Shown: piece after piece, positions 33,309-42,400 of the stretch | Layout of the letters: each line of letters starts with the position of its first letter | How positions within the stretch are numbered: the stretch's first letter is position 1 | Assembly (NCBI GenBank): GCA_019638085.1 | Contig: JAHBUL010000007.1 | Coordinates: forward strand, 62,001-126,000 | Origin: Flavobacteriales bacterium | GTDB lineage: Bacteria; Bacteroidota; Bacteroidia; Flavobacteriales_F; PHOS-HE28 | DNA length: 64,000 nt | Direction: 5' to 3' | The notes under the pieces: model-generated | What the model saw: only the letters and a program-made list of their open reading frames with translations | Databases searched by the model: none | Told to the model about the DNA's origin: nothing | Made by a program: the position numbers and the translations under genes

Positions 33309-35000
33309 ATGCACAGAATAATTTCCACCGGCCTTGTGGCCTTCGCCGCCCTCCTCCTCGCTCCCTTCGCCACCCAGGCGCAATCCCTGATGCCCGACAG
33401 CCAAGCGGTGCGCCAGATGCGCTTGGACGTATACACCTTGGCCGACGACAGCATGCAAGGCCGCGAGACCGGCACCATGGGCGAACAAATGGCCGCCCGC
33501 TACCTCGTGGATCGTTTCCGCTCGATCGGCCTCTCGCCCAAGGGTGATAGCAGCAGCTACCTCAACGCATTCCAGTTCGCCGCGATGCCGCGCACCGGTC
33601 CGGACAATATGCTGAAGTTGGGTCGCCATACCTTGAAGCTCGGCGAGGACTTCTACCCCCTCGGGTACTCCGCCAACGCGCAGGTGCTTACTCGCGTAGC
33701 ACGCGCCAAATACGGTATCAAAGCCCCGGAAAAGGACCGGAATGATTTTGAGCATGTGGACGTGAAGGACCACGCGGTCTGCATGAGCATCAGCTCGCCG
33801 GACGGCATCCACCCGCACTCGGCTTGGTTGGCGCACAACGACCTGCGCTCGCGTATCGATGATGCCGTCAGCTTGGGTGCCAATGCGATCATCTTCTACA
33901 ACGACGATCCGGACAAGGCCGATGACCCTTCCAGCGACTTCTACATGAAGCTGCAGCCTACCAGCGTGCCGGTGGTCTTCCTCACCAAGAGCGGCTTTGC
34001 GAAGCTCGGCCAGGATGGGGACCCGGTGGTGATCCATACGGAGATCATCCGCGAGGAAAAGACCGGGCACAACGTGGTGGGCTACCTCGGCAATGGCAAG
34101 CCCTACACGGTGGTGATCGGCGCGCACTACGACCACCTCGGCTATGGGGGTGAAGGCTCCCTGTACCGCGGAGAGCCTGCCATCCACAACGGTGCGGACG
34201 ACAATGCGAGCGGCGTGGCCGTGCTGATGCAACTGGCGGAAGACCTGCAGCAAATGCCGAATGCCAAGAACAACAACTACCTCTTCATCGCCTTCAGCGG
34301 CGAGGAAAAGGGCCTCTACGGATCCAACGCATGGAGCAAGCATCCCACCCTGCCGATCGACAGCCTGAATTACATGATCAACATGGACATGGTGGGCCGC
34401 TTGGACAGCTTGGGCCACTTGGCCATCAATGGCGTGGGCACCTCACCGGCCTGGGCCGCGATCACCGACCTGAAAACCGGTGGGCTCACGATCAAGACCA
34501 CCGAGGGCGGCATCGGACCGAGCGACCATACCAGCTTCTACCTGCAGAACGTGCCCGCTATCCACTTCTTCACCGGAAGCCACGAGGACTACCACAAGCC
34601 CGGCGATGATGCCGACAAAGTGGACTACCCCGGCATGCTGCGCATTGCACGCTACATCGAGGAAGCGATCACCACCATGAACGATAGTACGAAGATCACC
34701 TTCACCAAGACCGCGGACAGCGATACTTCCAAAGCGCCGCGCTTCTCCGTAACGCTGGGCGTGGTACCCGATTACATGTACGACGGCAAGGGCTTGAAGA
34801 TCGACGGCGTGACCGAGAACAAGCCCGCCGCTCTGGCTGGCCTGAAGCAAGGAGATGTAGTGATCAAGCTCGGCGACCATGAGGTGCCGGACATGATGGG
34901 CTACATGAAGGCGCTCGGCATGTTCAAGAAGGGCGATACCACGCAGGTGACGGTGCTTCGGGAAGGGAAGGAAATGAAGACCGACATCCACTTCAAATGA
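33309..35000 (+). CDS. M28 family zinc peptidase with PA and PDZ domains
   Basis: 563 residues; the ATG at 33309 gives a signal peptide (IISTGLVAFAALLLAPFATQ, cleavage near AQS). A PA-like insert (SRIDDAVSLGANAIIFYNDD) precedes the catalytic domain. Metal ligands are in GAHYDHLGYG, NGADDNASGVAV, FSGEEKGLYGS, NMDMVGRLD and the late His of FTGSHEDYHKPGDD; the Glu of SGEE is the general base. The C-terminal PDZ domain has VTENKPAALAGLKQGDVVIK. It is a secreted aminopeptidase-type enzyme with two zinc ions. Its stop overlaps the gpsA start (ATGA at 34997-35000). Confidence 0.93.
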   Translation: MHRIISTGLVAFAALLLAPFATQAQSLMPDSQAVRQMRLDVYTLADDSMQGRETGTMGEQMAARYLVDRFRSIGLSPKGDSSSYLNAFQFAAMPRTGPDNMLKLGRHTLKLGEDFYPLGYSANAQVLTRVARAKYGIKAPEKDRNDFEHVDVKDHAVCMSISSPDGIHPHSAWLAHNDLRSRIDDAVSLGANAIIFYNDDPDKADDPSSDFYMKLQPTSVPVVFLTKSGFAKLGQDGDPVVIHTEIIREEKTGHNVVGYLGNGKPYTVVIGAHYDHLGYGGEGSLYRGEPAIHNGADDNASGVAVLMQLAEDLQQMPNAKNNNYLFIAFSGEEKGLYGSNAWSKHPTLPIDSLNYMINMDMVGRLDSLGHLAINGVGTSPAWAAITDLKTGGLTIKTTEGGIGPSDHTSFYLQNVPAIHFFTGSHEDYHKPGDDADKVDYPGMLRIARYIEEAITTMNDSTKITFTKTADSDTSKAPRFSVTLGVVPDYMYDGKGLKIDGVTENKPAALAGLKQGDVVIKLGDHEVPDMMGYMKALGMFKKGDTTQVTVLREGKEMKTDIHFK

Positions 35001-35992
35001 GCGCGCCACGGATCGCAGTGATCGGTGCCGGCTCTTGGGGTACGGCCTTGGTGAAGCTCTTGAGCGGCAACAAGGAGCAGGTGGGTTGGTGGGTGCGTAG
35101 GCAAACCACCATTGATCATATCGCGAAGTATGGCCACAACCCGGACTATACCACCGGTGCGCAACTCGATGCCAGCCGCCTGCTCATGGATACGGACATC
35201 CGCACGGTGGTGAAGGAGGCCGACGTTGTGGTGTTCGCCGTACCCAGCGCATTCCTGAAGGCAGCCTTGGACCAATTGGAACCGGATGCACTTGATGGAA
35301 AGACCTGCTTCAGCGCGGTAAAGGGTATCGTGCCGGAGACCAACCAGATCGTAGGCGAATTCCTCTTCGAGCACTGGAAGGTGCAGAAGCCGATGTTCGG
35401 TGTGATCTGCGGTCCGTGCCATGCGGAGGAAGTGGCACTGGAGCGTCTCAGCTACCTCACCATCGCCAGCCAGGACCCACAAAAGGCCGAGCACATGGGC
35501 CAAGCCCTGAGCGGACGCTTCCTGAAGACGACCTTGAGCGACGACATCTTCGGCACGGAGTACGCGGCGATCCTGAAGAACGTGATCGCGGTCTGCTCCG
35601 GCATCAGCGTGGGCTTAGGATACGGCGACAACTTCCGCGCAGTATTGGTGAGCCGCGCCATCCAGGAGATCGAGCGCTTCGTTACGGCCGTGCATCCCAT
35701 CACCCGCGACATCAATGAACCGGCCTACTTGGGCGATCTGCTGGTGACGGCCTATTCCACCTTCAGCCGCAACCGCGAGTTCGGGGCGATGGTGGGCAAG
35801 GGCTACAGCGTGCGGGCCGCGCAGCTGGAAATGAACATGGTGGCGGAAGGCTATTACGCCGTGAAATGCGTACACCTGATCAACAGCAAACTCGGCGTGG
35901 ATATGCCGATCACCGAGGCCACGTATCGCATGCTGTATGAGCGCATCGCCCCTACGATCGAGATGCGGTTGCTGAGTGATAAGTTGGCGTGA
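34997..35992 (+). CDS. gpsA: NAD(P)H-dependent glycerol-3-phosphate dehydrogenase
   Basis: 331 residues. The Rossmann motif GAGSWGTA starts at residue 10. FSAVKGIVPETNQIVGEF, FGVICGPCHAEEVALERLSY and the catalytic region YAAILKNVIAVCSGISVGLG with the active Lys follow. NREFGAMVGKGYSVRAAQLE is the typical C-terminal Arg-containing loop. It makes sn-glycerol 3-phosphate for phospholipid synthesis in the cytoplasm. Translational coupling to the M28 peptidase gene is by a four-base overlap, an unusual partnership. Confidence 0.95.
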   Translation: MSAPRIAVIGAGSWGTALVKLLSGNKEQVGWWVRRQTTIDHIAKYGHNPDYTTGAQLDASRLLMDTDIRTVVKEADVVVFAVPSAFLKAALDQLEPDALDGKTCFSAVKGIVPETNQIVGEFLFEHWKVQKPMFGVICGPCHAEEVALERLSYLTIASQDPQKAEHMGQALSGRFLKTTLSDDIFGTEYAAILKNVIAVCSGISVGLGYGDNFRAVLVSRAIQEIERFVTAVHPITRDINEPAYLGDLLVTAYSTFSRNREFGAMVGKGYSVRAAQLEMNMVAEGYYAVKCVHLINSKLGVDMPITEATYRMLYERIAPTIEMRLLSDKLA

Positions 35993-36079
35993 GTCCGCAG
36001 TGTTTTTTCGGATCTTCAGGTGGACGACGAACGTCTGTTTTGACTAGGGTGCGAGCTACAAGCTCGGGTCAGACTACGG

Positions 36080-36391
36080 TTAATAAGCCGGAGCACCAGC
36101 TTTGATAGAGTAGAAAGGTAAAGCAAGAAGGACGAAGAATACTATGATGGAGACGTAGATCCACTTGTTCATTCGCCCTCGACTAAAGCTGTAGAATGGC
36201 CAGATGTAGATTATCGTTGCTCCTATTAGCAGTACCCAGATCATATTCTCTCCGTAGCCTCTCAGCCACTCGCCATAGACAAGGGCGTAAAGGATTTGTG
36301 CTCCGTTGAAATAAGGAAAATGAAGTATCGAAATTATCCAGTGAAGACTGAGCACGGCACATGCTTGCAGCAGAATTGTCTTCTTGCTCAT
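36080..36391 (-). CDS. Small membrane protein, foreign composition
   Basis: 103 residues from MSKKTILLQACAVLSLHW at 36391; the extra codons upstream are repeat sequence. Three hydrophobic segments: the N-terminal one, MIWVLLIGATIIYIWPFYSF, and WIYVSIIVFFVLLALPFYS. No known family recognised. GC is about 45 percent in a sampled 60 base stretch against roughly 60 percent for neighbours. The first base after its start codon is the beginning of the 197 bp repeat copy 1, so the gene appears mounted on that repeat. Function unknown. Confidence 0.6.
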   Translation of the reverse strand: MSKKTILLQACAVLSLHWIISILHFPYFNGAQILYALVYGEWLRGYGENMIWVLLIGATIIYIWPFYSFSRGRMNKWIYVSIIVFFVLLALPFYSIKAGAPAY

Positions 36392-36587
36392 CCCAACGCC
36401 CCCGCAAGTGTTCCAGCCTCCCCGCGGTCTCCGATCATTCCCGGCTGGGTCACTTGTGGATATGGCTCCTGCTGGTTGCATACGTGGTAATCATGAAGTC
36501 TCCCTCGGGAGGCCGAAGCTTGAGCGTAGGACCCGGTCTTTACCCAACGAATGTAGTTGGATACATATTTCTGGAACACCGTTCAAC
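36391..36587 (-). repeat. 197 bp repeat, copy 1
   Basis: From TCCCAACGCCCCCGCAAGTG to CTGGAACACCGTTCAAC. It matches copy 3 (37380-37576) at about 90 percent by eye over the same length and copy 2 (36606-36796) somewhat less. GTGTTCCAG near one end and CTGGAACAC near the other are inverted. It abuts the start codon of the small membrane gene at 36080-36391. Confidence 0.7.
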
Positions 36588-36605
36588 GAGTCCAAGCCAG
36601 TTGTG

Positions 36606-36796
36606 TCCCAACGCCCCGGCACGTGTTCCAGCCACCCCGGAGTCTCCGACCATTCCCGGCTGGGTCACTTGTGGGTATGGCTCCAGTTGGTTGCATATGT
36701 GGGTTTAATGAAGTCTCCCTCGGGAGGCCGAAGCTTGAGCGTAGGACCCGGACTTCACTCAACGAATGTAGCGGGTTCCGTACTGCTGGAACGCTA
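36606..36796 (-). repeat. 197 bp repeat, copy 2
   Basis: Same family, same orientation as copy 1 and directly following it with an 18 bp spacer; the right end reaches the stop codon of the gene at 36797-37351. The spacer after copy 1 and the end of that gene share the string CAAGCCAGTT, as if a previous cassette had been lost here. Confidence 0.65.
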
Positions 36797-37351
36797 CTAA
36801 TGCAAGCCAGTTCCGGCGCCGCTTTCAGGAAGGGTGCATGATTCTGATTGATTCAAACGAGGCTGAAGGAGCCACAAGCCAAACGGAAATAAGGCTGCCA
36901 TCAGCACCACATCAATCCAGATAGGCATTCCAGTTCTGTTGGTTTTATCCATGATGCGTAGAGCATTGGCGGAGGGGACCAAGACCCTCCATATCCAAAC
37001 TATGCCGAGGATGAAGAGTGGAATGATGTAGACAAAGTCAGGAGCGGGTTCGTCCTTTCTAAGCCAAATGGAGGCTCCGGCAAAGATCAGTAATAGCATT
37101 GCAGACATGCCTCGGAGGCTTCTTGATTTACCGCCAGATGCAAGGACCGTGTCTAACCAGATGCCATAACATATGTATACAACGATTGCCGGTGCTGGAG
37201 ATTCTGAAAAAGGCATTTTCCAGCTGAACAGCTGGCAGCCTAAGAGGTATAGTGGATAACCGACGAGGCCGATCAAGAACACCAGAATAAGGAAAGCTTG
37301 CCAATGCTTGAAATGCCTGACTGAACGATGAACATATCCTATCACGGTCAT
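36797..37351 (-). CDS. Membrane protein bracketed by repeats
   Basis: 184 residues from MTVIGYVHRSVRHFKHWQAF at 37351. Five or so hydrophobic segments (LILVFLIGLVGYPLYLLGCQ; MSAMLLLIFAGASIWL; FVYIIPLFILGIVWIWRVLV; IDVVLMAALFPFGLWLL). No family recognised. GC about 43 percent in a sampled 60 base stretch. Copy 3 of the 197 bp repeat begins 29 bases before its start and copy 2 ends one base after its stop, so the gene is framed exactly by direct repeats. Unrelated in sequence to the gene at 36080-36391 as far as I can see. Confidence 0.6.
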   Translation of the reverse strand: MTVIGYVHRSVRHFKHWQAFLILVFLIGLVGYPLYLLGCQLFSWKMPFSESPAPAIVVYICYGIWLDTVLASGGKSRSLRGMSAMLLLIFAGASIWLRKDEPAPDFVYIIPLFILGIVWIWRVLVPSANALRIMDKTNRTGMPIWIDVVLMAALFPFGLWLLQPRLNQSESCTLPESGAGTGLH

Positions 37352-37379
37352 CCTTAGCAAGTACGTCTGAATGGGTCTT

Positions 37380-37576
37380 TCCCAACGCCCCCGCAAGTGT
37401 TCCAGCCACCCCGGAGTCTCCGACCATTCCCGGCTGGGTCACTTGTGGGTATGGCTCCTGCTGATTGCATGCGTGGGTGTGTTGAAGTCTCCCTCGGGAG
37501 GCCGAAGCTGGAGCGTAGGACCCGGTCTTCACCCAACGAATGTAGCTAGTTCCACATTTCGGGAACGCCGTTCAAC
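37380..37576 (-). repeat. 197 bp repeat, copy 3
   Basis: Same length and ends as copy 1 (TCCCAACGCC to CCGTTCAAC). It begins 29 bases upstream of the start codon of the gene at 36797-37351. The rest of the gap to comF holds a palindrome at 37616-37637. Confidence 0.7.
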
Positions 37577-37615
37577 TCTGATCAGAGATCCGGTTTCATC
37601 AGGGTCCCGAAACGG

Positions 37616-37637
37616 AGGTCCGATACATATCGGACCT
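37616..37637. repeat. CCGAT-type palindrome
   Basis: AGGTCCGAT-acat-ATCGGACCT, nine-base arms; a further CATCAGG/CCTGATG pair surrounds it. The core GTCCGATACATATCGGAC is identical to that at 54508-54525. It lies 22 bases after the comF stop and could act as a terminator hairpin. Confidence 0.55.
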
Positions 37638-37658
37638 GATGGAGCAAAGTGCCGCGTC

Positions 37659-38357
37659 TTACGCACACGCACAAGCCAGCACGCTGATCCGGATGTCCGG
37701 CACATCCGCGAGGGCTATTGCGCAGCCTTCGATGGTGGCGCCGGTGGTCACCACGTCATCCACCAGTAGCACGTGAGCGCCTGCCAAGGCTTGCGGATCG
37801 GAGAGCTGGAAGGCGGCTTTCACGTTGGTCCAGCGGGCGAGCCTGCTGCGCTTGGTCTGGGTGGAGGTATGTACCACCCGGAGCAGTCCGGTATCCACCT
37901 CGCGCAGAGGCCACACTTCGCGCATGCCATCCACCAGTACCTGGGCCTGGTTATAGCCGCGCTGCTTCTGCTTCCGTGGGTGGAGCGGTACCGCCAGCAG
38001 CACATCCACATCGGCAAAGCGGGCGCTTTTCATCACGTCCTCGGCCATGCGGCGGCCCAGCTCCAGCCCTACCTCGGGGTCGCCGCGGTATTTCAAGCGG
38101 TGTAGCATGTGTTGCACCACGCCGTCCTTGTTGAACTGGAGGAATGCGCTGGCGGCATGGAGACGTATCCGCCCCTTGAAAACCTGTTCCACCTTGTTAT
38201 TCGGGTCGTCATGGCCGCGCAAACGGGGCAGATCATCCACACAATCGGTACAGATGCTGTGCTCGGACCGTATCAGGGATTGATCGCAGCCCGCACAGCG
38301 CCGAGGCAGGAAAATGCCTGCCAGGTCGTACAGGATATTGCGTTTGCGGGGCTCCAT
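37659..38357 (-). CDS. comF: ComF family phosphoribosyltransferase-like protein
   Basis: 232 residues. N-terminal zinc-ribbon-like cysteines CAGCDQ and CTDC (residues 21-39), then the hallmark HRLKYRGDPEVGLELGRRM and PLHPRKQKQRGYNQAQVL, and the PRPP-binding motif HVLLVDDVVTTGATIEGCA near the C-terminus. ComF proteins take part in natural competence, delivering or processing incoming DNA in the cytoplasm; the biochemical role is open. Full length. Divergent from the coiled-coil gene at 38448. Confidence 0.9.
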   Translation of the reverse strand: MEPRKRNILYDLAGIFLPRRCAGCDQSLIRSEHSICTDCVDDLPRLRGHDDPNNKVEQVFKGRIRLHAASAFLQFNKDGVVQHMLHRLKYRGDPEVGLELGRRMAEDVMKSARFADVDVLLAVPLHPRKQKQRGYNQAQVLVDGMREVWPLREVDTGLLRVVHTSTQTKRSRLARWTNVKAAFQLSDPQALAGAHVLLVDDVVTTGATIEGCAIALADVPDIRISVLACACA

Positions 38358-38416
38358 CGTTCATGGATTTGTTGACAACTGGCGAATGGCACGGGCCATG
38401 CTGGCATCCACGAAGA

Positions 38417-38424
38417 TAATTTTG
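38417..38424 (+). promoter_or_regulatory. -7 element before the coiled-coil membrane gene
   Basis: TAATTTTG fits TAnnTTTG exactly, 23 bases before the start at 38448. No clear -33. Confidence 0.45.
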
Positions 38425-38447
38425 TCCGCTAGCCCAACAACACGAAC

Positions 38448-39365
38448 ATGACGGAGATCAACGATCCCAACACCACCCCACGCAAGAACCGCAACAATAC
38501 CCTGCTGCTCGTTCTTGTCGTATTGCTGTTGATCAGCAATGTGGTGCTCCTCTTCCTCTGGTTCCAGAAAAAGGACCAAGCCACCGCATCCGCCAACCAG
38601 GTCACCAGCATCACCAGTGAAAAAGAGAATGTGACCAAACTCCTGGAGGATATGCTGGTGCAATACGATACGCTCAGCACCAACAACGACCAGCTGCGCA
38701 CGGGGATGGATTCCCTGCAAAAGCAGATCGTTACCCTGATGGACAAGGTGAAGCGGGGCAATTACGATGTGCACAAGGCGAGGAAGGAGGCTGAGACCCT
38801 GCGGAAGATCATGAAGGGCTATGTGGTCACCATCGATTCCCTGAACCAGGTGAACCAAGCGTTGATGGCGGAGAACGTCACCACCAAGCAGCAGCTTGGG
38901 GAAGTTACCGGGCAGAAGCAGGCCCTTGAAAGTAAATCCGCCGAACAGCAGGCCTTGATCGATAAGGGTTCCGTGCTAACGGCGACCGGGATGCTGGCCA
39001 ATGGGCTCTTCGTGCGGAACAACGGTAAGCAGGTGGATACCGAGCGCAGCAGTAAGGTGGAAATGATCAAATGCTGCTTCACCTTGGGCGAGAACCGAAT
39101 TACTCCCCCAGGGAACAAGACGCTATATATGCGAGTGATCGGACCGGATGGTGCCGTGCTGCCCGCCAGCGACCAGGCCAACCGCTTCTTCTATGACGGG
39201 ATCGAAGGTGAATTCAGCGTGAAGCGCTCGGTGAATTACCAGAACGAACCGGTGGAGGTCTGCATGTTCTGGACCGCCACCGGCAAGCTCACCGGCGGTG
39301 AGTACAAGGTGGACGTCTACGAGAGCGGAGTGAGTGTGGGGCATACCACGTTCAATCTGAAGTAG
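38448..39365 (+). CDS. Membrane-anchored coiled-coil protein
   Basis: 305 residues. A short cytoplasmic N-terminus, one membrane helix (NTLLLVLVVLLLISNVVLLF, residues 17-36), then about 130 residues of coiled coil (VTSITSEKENVTKLLEDMLV; QLRTGMDSLQKQIVTLMDKV). The last third is globular and beta-rich (EMIKCCFTLGENRITPPGNK; LYMRVIGPDGAVLPAS). This layout occurs in Bacteroidota proteins of unknown role in the periplasm. Monocistronic; downstream gap 39366-39493 contains repeated TTGTCAG units. Confidence 0.75.
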   Translation: MTEINDPNTTPRKNRNNTLLLVLVVLLLISNVVLLFLWFQKKDQATASANQVTSITSEKENVTKLLEDMLVQYDTLSTNNDQLRTGMDSLQKQIVTLMDKVKRGNYDVHKARKEAETLRKIMKGYVVTIDSLNQVNQALMAENVTTKQQLGEVTGQKQALESKSAEQQALIDKGSVLTATGMLANGLFVRNNGKQVDTERSSKVEMIKCCFTLGENRITPPGNKTLYMRVIGPDGAVLPASDQANRFFYDGIEGEFSVKRSVNYQNEPVEVCMFWTATGKLTGGEYKVDVYESGVSVGHTTFNLK

Positions 39366-39369
39366 TGGT

Positions 39370-39490
39370 CCAGTTGTCAGTCTTTAGTTGTCAGTTGTCA
39401 GCCTGCCCCGGACTTGAGCGGGTTGACAACCCTACCGGGGAGCAGCCTTGCAGCTCCGGGAGTTGAAAACAACGGACAACCGACAACGGG
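39370..39490. repeat. TTGTCAG iteron cluster
   Basis: AGTTGTCAGTC, AGTTGTCAG TTGTCAG on the left and ACAACGGACAACCGACAAC on the right form an imperfect palindrome of TTGTCAG-type units in the gap between two convergent genes. Confidence 0.45.
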
Positions 39491-39493
39491 GAC

Positions 39494-42400
39494 TCAGAAG
39501 AACGCTCGAACCTGCGCACCTCCCACATGCACGGCCGGCGCGCCCGGACTTGAGCGGCCATTGTAGGTCAGATCCACCTGCAAATGGTCGCTGAGCCTTC
39601 GCTGTATCGTGAGGCTCCACGTGACGTTGGTGCCCGGCTTCAGGCCGCTCAGCATCTCTGTGCCGAGTGAGGAATCAACCGTGCCGTCGTAGGTGATATC
39701 CACCAGGTTGGCATTCACTTGCAAGGAACCCTTGCCCGCGGAATTGAAGCGGAACTCCGTCCCCAGATCACGGATGTTTGCTTTCTCGCCGCCGAGTTCG
39801 TCCTTGTTATGCTTGTCCGTGTACTTCAAGCGGACCATTCCACGCATGCGTGTATTCGGCTGCCACGTCAGTTTCGGGGCAGCGCTCTGTTCATCAATTG
39901 CGTAGTTGCGTCCTGCAAGCAGGTCACTGCTGCTGGTGCTGCGTCCCTTGGCAGCCTCCGCTTCCAAGGTCCATTGGGCGGTGGTGTTCCAGCGCAGGTG
40001 TACCAGATTGCTTTCCTTGGAACGGTAATCAAAGCCGTTCAGCAACAAGCTCTTTCCCCGATCGCTCTGGTAGGTATGGTCGATGCTCCAGGTGCGACTG
40101 CTCCGGTCATAATAGATGGTATTGCGCACGGAGCTGTTGAGTGCGATCAGGGCCGTGTCGTTGGGGTCGGTGATGAACGGGTTGAAAGCGCTCTCGCTGG
40201 CTTCGTCGCCGGTCTTACGGTCGCTGCGGAAACTGGCCACATCGTTCCACTTCCCCAAGAAGCCCCGCAATCCCTTGGTGTCGCGCCAAATGGCAGAAGG
40301 TCGTAGCTCGCCGGAGGCACTGAACTGGTTGCTGTACACCCGCACGTTCTCGTTGCTCTGCACGAATACACGGATGTAATCCGCCTCGTAGGAGAAGGAG
40401 GCCAGTTCGAATTCGTTCAGTTCCTTTACCCCATTGCCGTTGTAGTCGTTCCACACGAACATGCCCTGCCCTGCAGGCACCTGCACATAGATGAATTCCC
40501 GCCGCTGCTCCAGGCCGCTGCCGAACTCATAGAACATGTCCCAAGTGAGGGCGCCTTTCCACGCGCTGTGGCCGTGATCCAACCGGGCCAGATACGTATC
40601 CTCGGCGCGTTGGGCTGTGAGCGTACTGTCCAATATCCGCAAGCGGCGGTAGTTGAAGGTGGCGGCCAACTTGCGCACCTTTTTGCCGCCCAGGTCCATG
40701 CTGGCGCTGTAGTTGGTGGCTTCCGTACTGGGTGCCAACGCCCCGGCCTTGTAGGCCTCATCGGATCGCTGCCCGGCCGCCAAGCGGAACATGGCCTTGG
40801 CGGAATCCGGGCTTTGGATGAAGCCTTCCCATTCGTTGTATGCATAGCTGCCGGGCCCAAGGGTACCCACGCTATCGTTGCGAAATTGGTTGTTCTCCAA
40901 CTCATCGGAAAGGCCCAAGGTGAAGTAGCTGAAGCGGCGACTGACCACCGCCTTGTTACGCATGAAATTGCTGGAGTTCTGTGCGGCGGTAGTGCTGAGC
41001 AGGCTGCCATCCAGCGCCGCGTCGTATTTCCCAAAACGCATCTTCCCTGCCAGGGCCTGCCGGAAGCCATCAAAGCGCCCATCGATATGGAAGATGGAAC
41101 TGGTAAGGTCCACCCGACCGCTCTTGCCGTTGAGCAGCCCCACGCTCGCGCTTGCCAACACCTGGTCGCCGTCCTGTACCACGCCGGCGAGGTTCCAGTC
41201 CCGATCGAATTCCACCGGGCGGTAGCGCTCCACCACGGAAAGATCCTTGGAACGCCATTCATTCTCCGTACCGATCACTACCTGCTTGGTGCTGTCGGTG
41301 GAAGAGATGGGGATGGCATGGCTGGCACCTGCGCGAACGGCCAAGCCGGTATTGTCACCATCGTCCAGGTCGCTGAAGGTGTTCCGGTCCTCATTGCTCA
41401 CGGCCACTTCGCCCCAGGCCTTCGTGCGGGCGGAAAAGCGGTGGTCGGCACCCAGGGTGACCATGCGCTTGTAGCGCGGTGGCACCAGTACCCGCACAGG
41501 TGCATAGTTGCCTTTACGCACTACGGTACCACCCACCACTTCCGGTGCCAGCCAGCGGAACACCCGTCCGTTCGGGGTGAATTCCTGCTGGACGTAATCG
41601 CCATTGCCGGTTCCCACGGCACTGAAGGTGACCCGGTAATGGGCGCTGTCCGCATGGGTGCTGTACCGGTATACCGGCGACCAGCCCAAAGAGTCCACCT
41701 GGGCATAAAGCACTTCATCGGCCGAGAATGCCACGCTGTCCGCTCCAGGTACCACGGCCTTCAAGGGGTCGTCCCCGGCTTCGGCCAAGGACTGCTTCTC
41801 TTGGTCGGTAAGGGATTGCTGGAGCGATTGGTCCTTGTGATCCTGTTCGCTGTACAGGTTGAAGCGCAGGGTGGTGGCGCCGGAGGTGAACTCATCCGCC
41901 ACCCGTACCAAGGAGCGTGCATAGTTCTTGTCCGAGTACTGGAATTCCACGGTGATCCGGCGATCCTTGGTGATCGGACGCTTGGGGGTGAAGGTGAGCT
42001 CGGCGGTGTTGTAGTCGATCACATAGTCGTTCTCGAGCCCGCGGGTCATGACCTGACCGTCCAAGTACACCCGCTCCGTGCCGGAAAGCACAATGATGTA
42101 TGCACCGGCACCCGAGGCGGTGAGCCTGTACGGGCCTTGCACTCCTTCGATGCCCTGTATCTGGTTCCGGGAGAACTCACCCTTGCTGATGGCCGCGCTT
42201 AGGCCCAGCACGTTCTGGACCCCTCCGGGATCACCCATTCGCGTGGTATAGCTAAGGCCCTTGGTCTTTTTGTAGTAGTTGAGAAAATGGCTCTTCGGCC
42301 GTTGCAGCACGAAATCACCAGCTATCAATTCTTGCCGATCATCGAAGAGCTTGATGAAGACCTGGTCGAAATCCTGAAGTTCCAAGGTGTTGCCACCCGC

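Noticed and set aside
36391..37576. Integron cassette array with attC sites
   Set aside because: The ends carry GTTGAAC and GTTGGGA in the same orientation, not the inverted RYYYAAC/GTTRRRY pair of attC; the copies are longer than usual attC, well conserved, and no integrase is in the window.
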